Below, one piece after another: positions 27,284 through 36,300 of a DNA stretch of 64,000 bases. Every line of letters begins with the position of its first letter. Within the stretch, counting starts at the first letter, position 1. The stretch is from Bradyrhizobium nitroreducens. GTDB lineage: Bacteria > Pseudomonadota > Alphaproteobacteria > Rhizobiales > Xanthobacteraceae. Made by a program: the position numbers and the translations under genes. Below the pieces are notes generated by a model that was given only the letters and a program-made list of their open reading frames with translations, was not told where the DNA came from and searched no databases. The stretch spans positions 3,153,825 through 3,217,824 of the forward strand of contig NZ_LFJC01000003.1 in NCBI RefSeq assembly GCF_002776695.1. The letters run 5' to 3'.

Positions 27284-27981
27284 CCGCGCTCCTCATTCGC
27301 GATCTTCACGCTTGGTACGAGAAGAGTCACATCCTGCAAGGCGTGGATGTTGAGGTACAGAAGGGGAAGACGGTTGCCATTCTTGGCCGCAACGGGGCCG
27401 GAAAGACGACCACGCTTCGCTCGATCATGGGGTTAGTTCGTACCCAAGGAACGATCACTTTCGACGGTAGATCGGTAGTTGGGGTTCCGACGCACGAAAT
27501 CGCCGGTCGTGGTCTGGCGTTGGTTCCCGAGAACAGGGCGATCTTCAGCACGTTGGACGTCAGGGAAAACCTTAGTATCGCTCGTCGGAAGGGTTCACCC
27601 TGGACGCCCGACGCAGCAGCCGAACTATTTCCGGTGCTCAGAAAAAGATGGAAGTCGGCGGCCGGCCGGCTCTCCGGAGGCGAGCAGCAGATGCTTGCGA
27701 TTGCGCGAGCTTTGATGACGAACCCGAAGCTGCTGCTGCTAGATGAGCCGACGGAGGGGTTGGCGCCGGTAATCGTTGACCAGCTAGTCGAGCTCATGCT
27801 CAACCTAAAGGCCCGTGGGCTCACCATTCTCCTCGTCGAGCAGAGCATACAGGTGTGCAGCGCCGTTGCTGACGTCCACGCGATATTGGACGAGGGCCGG
27901 GTCGTCTGGACCGGGAGCACGGCGAGCCTGTCTTCTTCGGCCGATATCCTGGCGAAGCATCTCACCCTGGAAAATGCATAG
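27280..27981 (+). CDS. livF: Branched-chain amino acid-type ABC ATPase (LivF)
   Basis: A 233-residue ATPase with Walker A GRNGAGKT, signature LSGGEQQMLAIARAL, Walker B LLLLDEPTEGLAP and a QSIQV-type H-loop region in which the usual His is Gln (LVEQSIQVC), as is normal in LivF. It overlaps livG by four bases and is the last recognisable gene of the Liv-type operon. Confidence 0.93.
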   Translation: MTALLIRDLHAWYEKSHILQGVDVEVQKGKTVAILGRNGAGKTTTLRSIMGLVRTQGTITFDGRSVVGVPTHEIAGRGLALVPENRAIFSTLDVRENLSIARRKGSPWTPDAAAELFPVLRKRWKSAAGRLSGGEQQMLAIARALMTNPKLLLLDEPTEGLAPVIVDQLVELMLNLKARGLTILLVEQSIQVCSAVADVHAILDEGRVVWTGSTASLSSSADILAKHLTLENA

Positions 27982-28141
27982 CCTGTCGGGAGCGTCGATG
28001 GCGCGGCAAATCGAACTGAGGGGCGACGTAGTTCAGCACATCTTTCGCTCCAGCCTTACCGACGAAGTCTTGGCCGCTTTGGATCAATTCTGGCCGCTCA
28101 CGCGGCGTGGCTACATAGCTGGATGCTCCTCCGGCACGTAA
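27974..28141 (+). CDS. Small ORF after livF, doubtful
   Basis: A 55-codon frame whose ATG overlaps the livF stop (ATGCATAG), an arrangement suited to translational coupling. The product has a soluble, protein-like middle (VVQHIFRSSLTDEVLAALDQFW) but no family I recognise. It may be a real small protein or the 5' remnant of a truncated gene, since the DNA that follows is debris. Confidence 0.25.
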   Translation: MHSLSGASMARQIELRGDVVQHIFRSSLTDEVLAALDQFWPLTRRGYIAGCSSGT

Positions 28142-28339
28142 CCGCTGCGCAACCGAGGCCATTCCGGGATCGACTTGAGGAACGCTGCGTGGACCTCGAA
28201 CCAATGTTTGCCGAATTGCTCTTGGAGCAATCGTCACTCCTCCCGCGATGGCGTGCAAGGGTTGTCAGACGGATCGCTCCGACGCAAATCCGTCGTCCGA
28301 CGACGTGGGCATGCCGCTGGCAGCGATGTCCTGGTTACG

Positions 28340-28456
28340 GCGGGTAGCTGGTCCGCACTCGACTACAACACTGCCGCCCCGCAGAGCGTCACCGTGAAGG
28401 TGACTGATCAGGGCGGGATGACGGCGACCACGTCGTGCGAAGTGCACTCCGAGTAG
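28340..28456 (+). pseudogene. C-terminal fragment resembling a cadherin-like/VCBS repeat
   Basis: The last 38 codons of a frame ending at a TAG read like the end of a cadherin-like or VCBS repeat of large surface proteins (LDYNTAAPQSVTVKVTDQGG). Upstream in the same frame the sequence loses this character. I read it as a leftover of a deleted adhesin gene. It is directly followed by a sufB fragment. Confidence 0.45.
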
Positions 28457-28678
28457 GCGCCCAAGGGGGCTGTCGGAAGAGGTCGTATAATTCATCTCGC
28501 AGGAGAAGAACGAATCCGACTGGATGCTCCAGTGGCGGCTGGAAGCCTATCGGCGCTGGCTGACCATGACCGAGCCGATCTGGGCGCGCGTCGACTATCC
28601 CAGGATCGACTTCCAGGACCCACGCGGCGCCGAAGCCGAGGAGGACGGTCTCCTCGCTCGACGAGATCGACCCGGAAG
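28457..28678 (+). pseudogene. sufB: sufB fragment (Fe-S cluster assembly scaffold), broken
   Basis: The translated phrases GLSEEVV, FISQEKNESDWMLQWRLEAY, RRWLTMTEPIWARVDYPR and IDFQD match the N-terminal part of SufB. Damage is visible: a five-G run shifts the frame at 28465-28469, a TAA replaces the codon between VV and FIS (28488-28490), and a short deletion after IDFQD puts SSLDEIDPE in another frame. Similarity ends near 28678, so under a fifth of the usual gene remains. An intact sufB is presumably elsewhere in the genome. It probably arrived by recombination or deletion. Confidence 0.75.
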
Positions 28679-28869
28679 ATCCCGACGGATCGATAAAATT
28701 CGATCAAATCCGCCCACCTTGGATTCAGCCCATTCTTAACCTTTGACCAACCGTCGGTCCGGCTTAACCGGGGGGAAGCGGCTCGGAGCCTATCCTTTGC
28801 CCCACAAGATCCGGGACAGGGACCGACGCAAAGCCGTCGACCGATGCGCCGGACAACGGGGCGTCGGTC

Positions 28870-29754
28870 ATGTCGGTCGTGGATCTCGCGCGGTTACTCC
28901 CGCGCGCATTGGGGATCGTGCTTGTCCTTCTGTTCAGCGGCGCAGGCTGCTGCGGAGCGTGGTCGAAAACGCAACCGAAACGGCCGGCGGCCCTCGCTGC
29001 CGTTGTGGACGCCACTTCATTGTTCACGGCTTTCCCCGCGCGTGCCGGGACGGACGGTATCCAGCTTGCTTCACTCGAGGCGAGGGGCCTGCCGGCGTCA
29101 TCTCATGGGAGCGGATCGGCCGGCCAGGGGCCGTTCGGGATGTCGACGTTTCGCGCCCCGGATGGACTGTTGTGGACGAAATGGCGCGACGTGGCCGCGA
29201 GGATCGACGTCGAAGCCGGGTTGATCGATGACTGTCGATCCGATGACGGCGGATGCCCGTCAGCGGCTGCGCGGAAATTTCTCGCCATCATGCGCGCGGC
29301 AAGTGACCCCGATATTCGGACCCGCGTCGAAGCGGTCAACACACGCGTCAATCGGGCGATCCGTTACGTCAGCGACATGCAACAGCACGGCGTCGTCGAT
29401 CTCTGGAGCTCGCCGCTGGAGTCATTGGCCGCCGGTGTCGGCGATTGCGAGGATTATGCGATCGCGAAGCGGGCGCTGCTGCTTGCCGTGGGCGTTCCGG
29501 AGACCGATATGCAGCTCTTGCTCGTTCAGGACACGGTCGTGCGTCAACCCCATGCGGTGCTCGGGGTTCGCATCGACGGTCGCTGGTCCGTCCTCGACAA
29601 CCGCAATTCAGAAATCATCGAAACCAGCGAGCTGCCCCACCTGCTGCCGTTGTTTGCGATCGACCACCGTGGCGTCAGCTTGTTCGCGGTGCAGGGCACG
29701 AAAGGGTTGCCGCGGCAAAGCCAGCCCGACACGACGTCGGCGGCGGGAGCCTGA
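28870..29754 (+). CDS. Transglutaminase-like cysteine peptidase, BTLCP family
   Basis: A 294-residue exported protein. An N-terminal hydrophobic segment (ALGIVLVLLFSGAGCC) is a signal peptide, possibly a lipoprotein one. The BTLCP domain occupies about 90-285, with Cys193 in GDCEDYAIAKR, His228 in QPHAVLGVRIDG and Asp243 in VLDNRN forming the expected triad. The family includes LapG, the periplasmic protease that releases surface adhesins. Here the gene lies about 1.6 kb from a two-partner secretion adhesin locus, so a role in adhesin processing is a reasonable but untested inference. Rhizobial genomes often hold several such proteins of unknown role. Confidence 0.85.
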   Translation: MSVVDLARLLPRALGIVLVLLFSGAGCCGAWSKTQPKRPAALAAVVDATSLFTAFPARAGTDGIQLASLEARGLPASSHGSGSAGQGPFGMSTFRAPDGLLWTKWRDVAARIDVEAGLIDDCRSDDGGCPSAAARKFLAIMRAASDPDIRTRVEAVNTRVNRAIRYVSDMQQHGVVDLWSSPLESLAAGVGDCEDYAIAKRALLLAVGVPETDMQLLLVQDTVVRQPHAVLGVRIDGRWSVLDNRNSEIIETSELPHLLPLFAIDHRGVSLFAVQGTKGLPRQSQPDTTSAAGA

Positions 29755-29784
29755 ACCGAGGCGCGCCGGGCTGCACAATCGCCG

Positions 29785-30291
29785 TCACGGCTTGGTCATC
29801 GCGTCATAGGCCTGGCCAAAACCCTTGAACGAAACCGGGATGGCAATGTCCTGCAGGGCTGCGTCCTTGAACTGCAGCTTGCCGTTGTCGGTCAGGCCGC
29901 GAAGCTTCTTGATGACGTCGTCCTTGATCTCGATGTCGGCGATGCAGGCCCCGGGCAGACAGCGCCGATAGACGCCGACGATACCGGGATCCTTGTCGTC
30001 CGCGACCAGCTTTGCACCGGTCGGCAGCCACACGTTGATCGGTACCTGAAACACGATCTTCATCGGATCCTTGCTGCTCTGTCGGCCGATCGCGATCTGG
30101 GTCACCGGTTGAGCCTGCCCCTTGATCTGCATCGCCTGCGCCATCTCGCAGGTCTTCGTCGTGTCGTTGACTTCGCAACGCACCGTCCAATCGTCATAGG
30201 ACGCGGTGGTGCGCTGCGGTGTCTGTGCGAGCGCGCTCGTCATGGGAGCCGAGATCAGCGCGAGTGCGATCAAGGCGCGCGACATCGTCAT
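29785..30291 (-). CDS. Invasion-associated locus B (IalB) family protein
   Basis: A 168-residue exported protein with a clear signal peptide (cleavage expected after TSALAQ, about residue 23). The mature domain has DDWTVRCEVND and CEMAQAMQ near the start and YRRCLPGACIADIEI later, four Cys positions typical of the IalB family. IalB was named for Bartonella erythrocyte invasion; in rhizobia the proteins are periplasmic with unknown function. It converges on the BTLCP gene and is divergent from tpsB. Confidence 0.88.
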   Translation of the reverse strand: MTMSRALIALALISAPMTSALAQTPQRTTASYDDWTVRCEVNDTTKTCEMAQAMQIKGQAQPVTQIAIGRQSSKDPMKIVFQVPINVWLPTGAKLVADDKDPGIVGVYRRCLPGACIADIEIKDDVIKKLRGLTDNGKLQFKDAALQDIAIPVSFKGFGQAYDAMTKP

Positions 30292-30379
30292 GGCTTGTCT
30301 CCTGTTGAAGATCGATGGATGCGGCGTGTGCGCAGCAAGCGACCGCGATGCAGCTAGTGAGAAATTCGCCGGCGCGCCA

Positions 30380-30406
30380 ATTCAAATCGGAAATGATGGC
30401 TATTCA
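30380..30406. promoter_or_regulatory. Candidate LysR site upstream of tpsB
   Basis: ATTCA-N13-GGCTATTCA, about 115 bp before the tpsB start. The same 27-bp layout, including AATGAWGGCTATTCA, occurs at 33261-33287 upstream of tpsA and the lysR gene. The two ATTCA half-sites are 22 bp apart, two helical turns. The spacing from element to start codon is similar in both promoters. Confidence 0.55.
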
Positions 30407-30520
30407 CTCAGCCTATAGTGCGGCGTGGGCCGCACGTTCGACTTGTTTTCTTCGGCGCGCTACGCAACAAGCAATTCCTGAACTCGCGGGGGGCGTGGCG
30501 TGGAAGGGCGGGGGCTTGGC

Positions 30521-32254
30521 ATGAAAGCGTGGCATTGCACGGCAGCGACAATCTGCGGATTGGTCGCGGGGTCGATGCAGATGGCGCATGCACAGCAGTC
30601 GGTGCCGTCGCCGAGCCAGGTCGCCCCGCCGGAGATACGCCCCGCGCCGTCGGCGCCGACGCGCATTCTGCTGCCGCGCGTCGAGGTCGGCCAGGCCGTC
30701 CCCGAGCAAGCCAAGAAGCTGAATTTCATTCTTACCGGCTTCGACATCGAAGGCGAGTTCGCCGAGCTCGAGGCCCAGCGCCGCGAGCTCGAGCGAAGCC
30801 TGGTCGGCAAGCGCGTGACCGTTGCGCAAGTATTCGAATTCGGCGCGGCGCTGCAGGCGCTCTACGTGCGCGCGGGCTACCCTCTGGTACGGGTGATCGT
30901 CAGCCCACAGGAGCTCGACAAGGCGGCGCGGGTCAAGATCCGCGTGGTTGATGGTTTCATCGAGCGCATCGATGCCGAGGCGATTGCGTCCCTCACCAGG
31001 CCCCGCGTGGTCGCCGTTCTCGAGCGTCTCATCGGCAAGCGGCATTTGACCCAGGGGGAGCTGGAACGGCAGTTGCTGATCGCCGGCGATGCGCCGGGGC
31101 TCGAGCTCAACGCCGTGTTCACCGGCGGCAAGGAAATCGGCGGTTCGATCCTGGTGTTGTCGGGCCGCTACAAGCCGGTCTCGGCGAGCATCTATGGTGA
31201 CAACGCCATGCCCGTCGTGTTCGGCACCGGGCAAATGGTGACGTCGGCGTCGCTCAACGGGGTGCTCGGTTTAGGCGAGCAGGTCTCGGTGTCGGCTTCC
31301 GGGCTGCCCGACGCCGATTTCGTCACCGCCAATCCGACCCGGCGCTATCTCTCCGCCACGGTGATGATACCGCTCGGCGTCGATGGCTGGAGGGTCGAGG
31401 CGAGCGGCACGCAGGGCAAGACGACGCCCCGGGTCGATCCGATATTTTCGAGCCAGGGGCTGCTGACACAAGGGCGCGTCAAGCTGGCGTTCGACGCGGT
31501 GAAGCGGCGAGACGCGGAGCTGACCCTGAGCGGGCGGCTGGACTCAACGGATGAAGAGGTCGACTCGCTGCTGTTCACACCGGCGATTCCGTTGAGCCGC
31601 GACCGTCTGCGCGTTGTGCGTGCCGCTGCTGACGGCATCTGGCGGCTGCGCGAAAGCGGGACCGTGGTGTCGTATGGCGCGATGGTCTCACAGGGACTGA
31701 ATGCACTGGGCGCGCGAACGGCCGCGGACGCGAGTCCGCTGCTGCCGTTGTCCCGAGCCGGTGCCGACGCCGTGTTCACAAAATTCGAAGGCCGGTTCCA
31801 GGTCACCCAGAATCTGCCGGAGAATTTCTTCGTCTCGCTCGCCGCCTTCGGCCAGACCTCGTTCAATCGTCCGCTGCTCAAGTCGGAGCAATACGATCTG
31901 GTCGGCGCGCAGATGCTGTCCGGCTACAACGCCGGCTCGTTTGCCGGCGACAGCGCCTGGGCTACGCGCGCCGAGATCGGCCGCAATATCGCCTGGCCGA
32001 GCGAGATCCTGCCCATTGTGCTGACGCCGTATTTGTTTGGCGCCTCCGGGGAGCGGTTGCTGGCTCAGCCGTCGGCGCTCGAACTCGCCAGCTTGCACGC
32101 GTCCAATCTCGGCGGAGGTCTGCGACTCTATCTTCCGGTGTTCGGAACTTTCCCGGCAAGCTTCTCGGGCTTCGTCGAGGGCAGCCGTCAGCATAGCAAC
32201 GATCCGACCCAGCAGGGCTGGCGGCTGTTCGCGGGCGGTTCGTTGCACTACTGA
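30521..32254 (+). CDS. Two-partner secretion outer-membrane transporter (TpsB, ShlB/FhaC/HecB family)
   Basis: A 577-residue Omp85-superfamily transporter. After a signal peptide (residues 1-26, ending AHAQQ) and a Pro-rich linker comes a POTRA domain (about 67-150, with LNFILTGFDIEGEF and YVRAGYPLVRVIV). The beta-barrel ends in GGSLHY, with a terminal aromatic as expected for outer-membrane insertion. TpsB exports its TpsA partner from the periplasm to the surface; the obvious partner is the giant gene at 33394. I prefer ATG 30521 over GTG 30500. The last seven bases overlap the convergent lysR gene. The shared 27-bp element lies upstream. Confidence 0.92.
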   Translation: MKAWHCTAATICGLVAGSMQMAHAQQSVPSPSQVAPPEIRPAPSAPTRILLPRVEVGQAVPEQAKKLNFILTGFDIEGEFAELEAQRRELERSLVGKRVTVAQVFEFGAALQALYVRAGYPLVRVIVSPQELDKAARVKIRVVDGFIERIDAEAIASLTRPRVVAVLERLIGKRHLTQGELERQLLIAGDAPGLELNAVFTGGKEIGGSILVLSGRYKPVSASIYGDNAMPVVFGTGQMVTSASLNGVLGLGEQVSVSASGLPDADFVTANPTRRYLSATVMIPLGVDGWRVEASGTQGKTTPRVDPIFSSQGLLTQGRVKLAFDAVKRRDAELTLSGRLDSTDEEVDSLLFTPAIPLSRDRLRVVRAAADGIWRLRESGTVVSYGAMVSQGLNALGARTAADASPLLPLSRAGADAVFTKFEGRFQVTQNLPENFFVSLAAFGQTSFNRPLLKSEQYDLVGAQMLSGYNAGSFAGDSAWATRAEIGRNIAWPSEILPIVLTPYLFGASGERLLAQPSALELASLHASNLGGGLRLYLPVFGTFPASFSGFVEGSRQHSNDPTQQGWRLFAGGSLHY

Positions 32255-33210
32255 GCAGACTCGATGTCGCGCAGCGCCTCGGCTGACGGCGACGGCGTTC
32301 GCAGTTTCTGCACCGCCTGCATCATGGTCTGCCGCAGCCAGATGTGGCCGGGGTCCAGATCGTTGTTGCTGTGCCACATCACAAAGATCTGCTGCTCGGG
32401 AATCTCGACCGGGATTTCGTGCACGTCGAGTTCGAAATTGTGGGCGATCTCGTTGACGAAGGCACGCGGCAACATGCCGACGAGGTCGCTGCGCTCGACC
32501 ATGGGCGGGATCGACCAGATCTTGGACGCCATGTAGGCGAGGCGGCGCGACTGAAGGACGGAGGCCAGAGTCTTGTCCATGCCGGTCAGGCCGCGCAGAT
32601 CGTAGTTGAGCCCGATATACGGCAGCCGCAGGAATGTCTCGAGATCGAGCGGTCGGGTAATGCCGGGATGGTTGCGACGGGTCACGACCACCATGTCGGC
32701 CGGGCACAGTGGCTGGACGGTGATCTCGAAGATGTTGTCGATCGGAAACGGGAAGCAGGCCAGATCGATGGTGCCGGCCCGGATCTCCTCATACACCTTC
32801 GTGTGCGCCTGGATGCACTCGATGTTGACGCCGGGCGCCCGTGACAGCATCTCGCGCACCACGGGCGGCATGATGATCGGCTCCATGGCATCGACGATAA
32901 CGACCCGGAATACCCGCTTGTAGGTCGTCCAGTCGATTTCCGTTCCGGTGCCGAGATGGCGGCCGATCAGGCCGAGCGCCTCGCGCACCGGCTGGATCAA
33001 TTCGCGCGCCTTGATGGTCGGCTCGACCCCGCCAGTTGCGCGCACGAACAGCGGATCGTCGATCAGCTCGCGCAACCGTGCCAGCGCGTTGGAGACCGCC
33101 GGCTGGCTCATGCCGAGACGATCGGCTGCCCGGCTGATGTTCTTCGTCGCGTAGATCGCTTCGAAGATGACGAGAAGGTTAAGGTCAACGGTCTTGAGAT
33201 TCTTGGTCAT
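32248..33210 (-). CDS. LysR-family regulator (NodD-like), probable regulator of the tps genes
   Basis: A 320-residue LysR protein with an N-terminal HTH (FEAIYATKNISRAADRLGMS, QPAVSNALARLRE) and a NodD/NahR-like effector domain. The start ATG 33210 gives the canonical N-terminus MTKNLKTVDLNLLVIF; the frame runs open to 33306, but those residues are not family-like. The gene is sandwiched between tpsB and tpsA on the opposite strand, overlapping tpsB tail to tail by seven bases and divergent from tpsA. A conserved ATTCA-containing element in front of both tps genes suggests it controls both and itself. The inducer is unknown. Confidence 0.92.
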   Translation of the reverse strand: MTKNLKTVDLNLLVIFEAIYATKNISRAADRLGMSQPAVSNALARLRELIDDPLFVRATGGVEPTIKARELIQPVREALGLIGRHLGTGTEIDWTTYKRVFRVVIVDAMEPIIMPPVVREMLSRAPGVNIECIQAHTKVYEEIRAGTIDLACFPFPIDNIFEITVQPLCPADMVVVTRRNHPGITRPLDLETFLRLPYIGLNYDLRGLTGMDKTLASVLQSRRLAYMASKIWSIPPMVERSDLVGMLPRAFVNEIAHNFELDVHEIPVEIPEQQIFVMWHSNNDLDPGHIWLRQTMMQAVQKLRTPSPSAEALRDIESAQ

Positions 33211-33260
33211 CCGCTGGCTTTCCAGGCTTCCAAAGCCCGTTTCGGCCGCTCGGCCGCTCC

Positions 33261-33287
33261 ATTCAGCCGGTGAATGAAGGCTATTCA
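33261..33287. promoter_or_regulatory. Candidate LysR site in the lysR/tpsA divergent promoter
   Basis: Contains the palindrome ATTCA-N5-TGAAT (33261-33275, fitting the T-N11-A LysR rule) and a third half-site ATTCA at 33283. The layout ATTCA-N13-GGCTATTCA repeats the element at 30380-30406 upstream of tpsB. Confidence 0.6.
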
Positions 33288-33393
33288 AACAAAAAACTTC
33301 CGACACTTTACCGCAACTTCCATGGATACGGTCAAGGAATGTTTAACCGCGAGGTGAGCTTCGGCGCGTCTCGCGCGCAGGCGATGGTGCGGG

Positions 33394-36300
33394 ATGGCTA
33401 AATCTGAGGTTGTGCGGTGCAAACAAGGCGACGCGCATTGTGACGGTCCGATGATGAGCCGCGCGGCCCTGCGCGGCGGCATTCTCGATCGCGCCATCTG
33501 CATTCTCGCGAGTATCACGTTCGCGGTCGCGCCGATCGCGGCGCAAGCCCAGCAATTGCCCACCGGCGGCTCGGTCGCCGCGGGCAGCGTCACCATCGCG
33601 AAGCCGGTCAACGGCACGCTGAACGTCAATCAATCGTCTGGTCGCGCGGTGATCAACTGGGACAGCTTCTCGGTCGGGCAGGGCGGCACGGTCAATTTCA
33701 ACCAGCCGGGAGCTTCCTCGGCGACGCTCAACCGTGTCACCGGGGCGACGCCGTCCTCGATCGCCGGCACCATCAACGCGCCCGGCACGGTGCTGCTGGT
33801 CAATCCCAACGGCATCGCGATCTCCAGCACCGGTGTGGTCAACGTTGGGTCGTTCGCGGCCTCCACCCTCGACATCAAAGACAAGGACTTCATGTCGGGG
33901 AACTACAAGTTTACCGGCAACGGCGCGTCGGCCGCCGTAATCAATGCTGGCCGCATCAATGTTTCTGACGGCGGCTTCGCCGCGTTGCTTGGCGGCCAGG
34001 TGGCCAATGACGGCGTCATCACCGCGCGGCTCGGCCGCGTCGGTCTCGGCAGCGGCGAGCTGATCACGCTCGATCTGTCGGGCGACGGCTTCCTGTCGGT
34101 GGGCGTACCGACCAGCGCGCTGGGCAAGATCGTCGGCGGCAACGGGCAGGCGCTGGTCTCCAACAAGGGCAAGATCGTCGCCGACGGCGGCATCGTGCAC
34201 CTCAGTGCGGCGACCGCCGCCGGCATCTTGCGCGACGCGGTCAACGTGCCGGGCTCGATCCGGGCCAATTCGGTCGGCACCAGCAATGGCAAGATCATCA
34301 TCGGCGGCGGCGCCGGTGGACGGGTCACGGTTGCGGGTAATCTCCGGGCTAGCGGTCGCAATGGAGGCAATGGCGGCACGGTGAACGTCTCCGGTGCGGC
34401 CGTCGCGGTGTCCGGGAAGATCTCCGCCAACGGCCGCAAGGGAGGCGCGGTCACGATCGCTGCCGAGCAGTCGGTCGACATCTGGGGGGCCGTCTCGGCT
34501 AAGGGCACCAAGGGTGCGGGCGGGACCATCGTGGTGACCGCCAACGACATCAAGCTTGCGCGCGAAGCCCTGCTCGACGCCAGCGGCGCCGCCGGCGGCA
34601 CCGTGCTGGTGGGCGGCGACTACCAGGGCGGGGCGAACGCCGCGAACAATTTCGTCACCTATCCGATCCTCAACGCCTTCACCACGACGGTCGCCGCCGG
34701 CGCGCAGATCAAGGCCGACGGCAGCAACGGCGCCGGGGGCAGGATCGTGGTGTGGTCGGACGATCGTACGACCTTCGCCGGCGCGGTCAGCGCGCAAGGC
34801 AGTGGCGGCGGGCAGGGCGGCTTTGCCGAAGTATCGGGCCACCGGTTGCTCGACTTCACCGGTACTGCGAATTTGTCGGCCGCTGGCGGCGCGGCCGGTG
34901 CGCTGCTGCTCGATCCGCGCAATGTGACGATTTCGTCAGGCACGGACAGCGGCGGTTCGATCGCCTCCGGCACTTACACGCCGTCGGCCGACAATTCGAT
35001 CCTCAACGTGACGACGCTGCAGACCGCGCTTTCCTCCGGCAACGTCATCGTCACGACCGGGAGTACTGGATCGCAGTCCGGCGACATCACCGTCGCCACC
35101 CCCGTCACCTGGTCATCGCACACGCTGACGCTCGACGCCTATCATTCGATTAACGTCAATGCGACCATGTCGGCCACCGGCTCGGCGGGGCTCACGCTGA
35201 AGACCAATGACGGCGGCAGCGGCGGAAGCCTGAATTTCAGCGGCGGCAACGTCACCTTCGCCGGCACCAGCCAGGCTCTCAGCATCAACGGTGCCAGCTA
35301 TACGCTGCTCAACAGCATGAGCGGCGTGCAGAACATCAACAATGGTCTTTCAGGAAACTACGCGCTGGCGAATTCGCTCAACGCCACCGGCGTCTCGAGC
35401 TGGGTGCCGGTCGGGACCGACGGCGCGGGCAACACCCTCAACAGCGGCAACGGCTTCACCGGCAAGTTCAACGGGCTCGGCAACACCATCTCCAACCTGA
35501 CGATCAATCGTCCGTCGGTCCAGAATGTCGGCCTGTTCGGCGCTGCGTCAGGCGGGAGCATATCGTCGCTGGCGCTCAGCAACGTGAATGTCGCCGGAGG
35601 TGATCGCACGGGTGCGCTGCTTGGATATGACCTCGGCGGCACCACCATAAGCGGCGTGAGTGCCAGCGGCACGGTGTCCGGCCAGTACCAGACCGGCGGA
35701 TTGATCGGATGGTTCGAGCAGGGCTCTACGTTGACCGGCGGTTCGGCGGCTGTGACTGTGACGAGCCCCGTCGATGACGTAGGCGGCCTGATCGGGTTCG
35801 CCGCCGGCAATGTCCTCCAATCCTACGCCACGGGCACCGTCACCGGTCAATATTACGTAGGAGGCCTCGTCGGCCGTGCCAATTCCGACTCTGGTTCGGT
35901 CACACTGCAGCAGTCCTTTGCCACCGGCGCGGTTACCGGCGTGTACTACGTCGGTGGGCTCATCGGCGCGAGCGCGGGCACGAACCAGGTGACGGTGCAG
36001 CAGTCCTTTGCTACCGGCGCTGCTACCGGCCAGTACTACGTCGGTGGGCTCATCGGTGCGATCTACGCGAACCAGACGACGGTCCAGCAGTCTTACGCGA
36101 CCGGATCGGCGCGGGCGAGCGCTGGTATTGCCGGCGGCCTGATCGGCACCACCGGCAAGGCGCTCTCGATCAGCGAATCCTACGCCACCGGTTTCGTCAG
36201 CTCGCCTCAGGATGTCGGCGGACTGGTCGGCTATGGGACGGTGACTCCGACGGTGACGTCGTCGTATTGGGACATGGCCACCACGGGTCAATCGGGGGCA

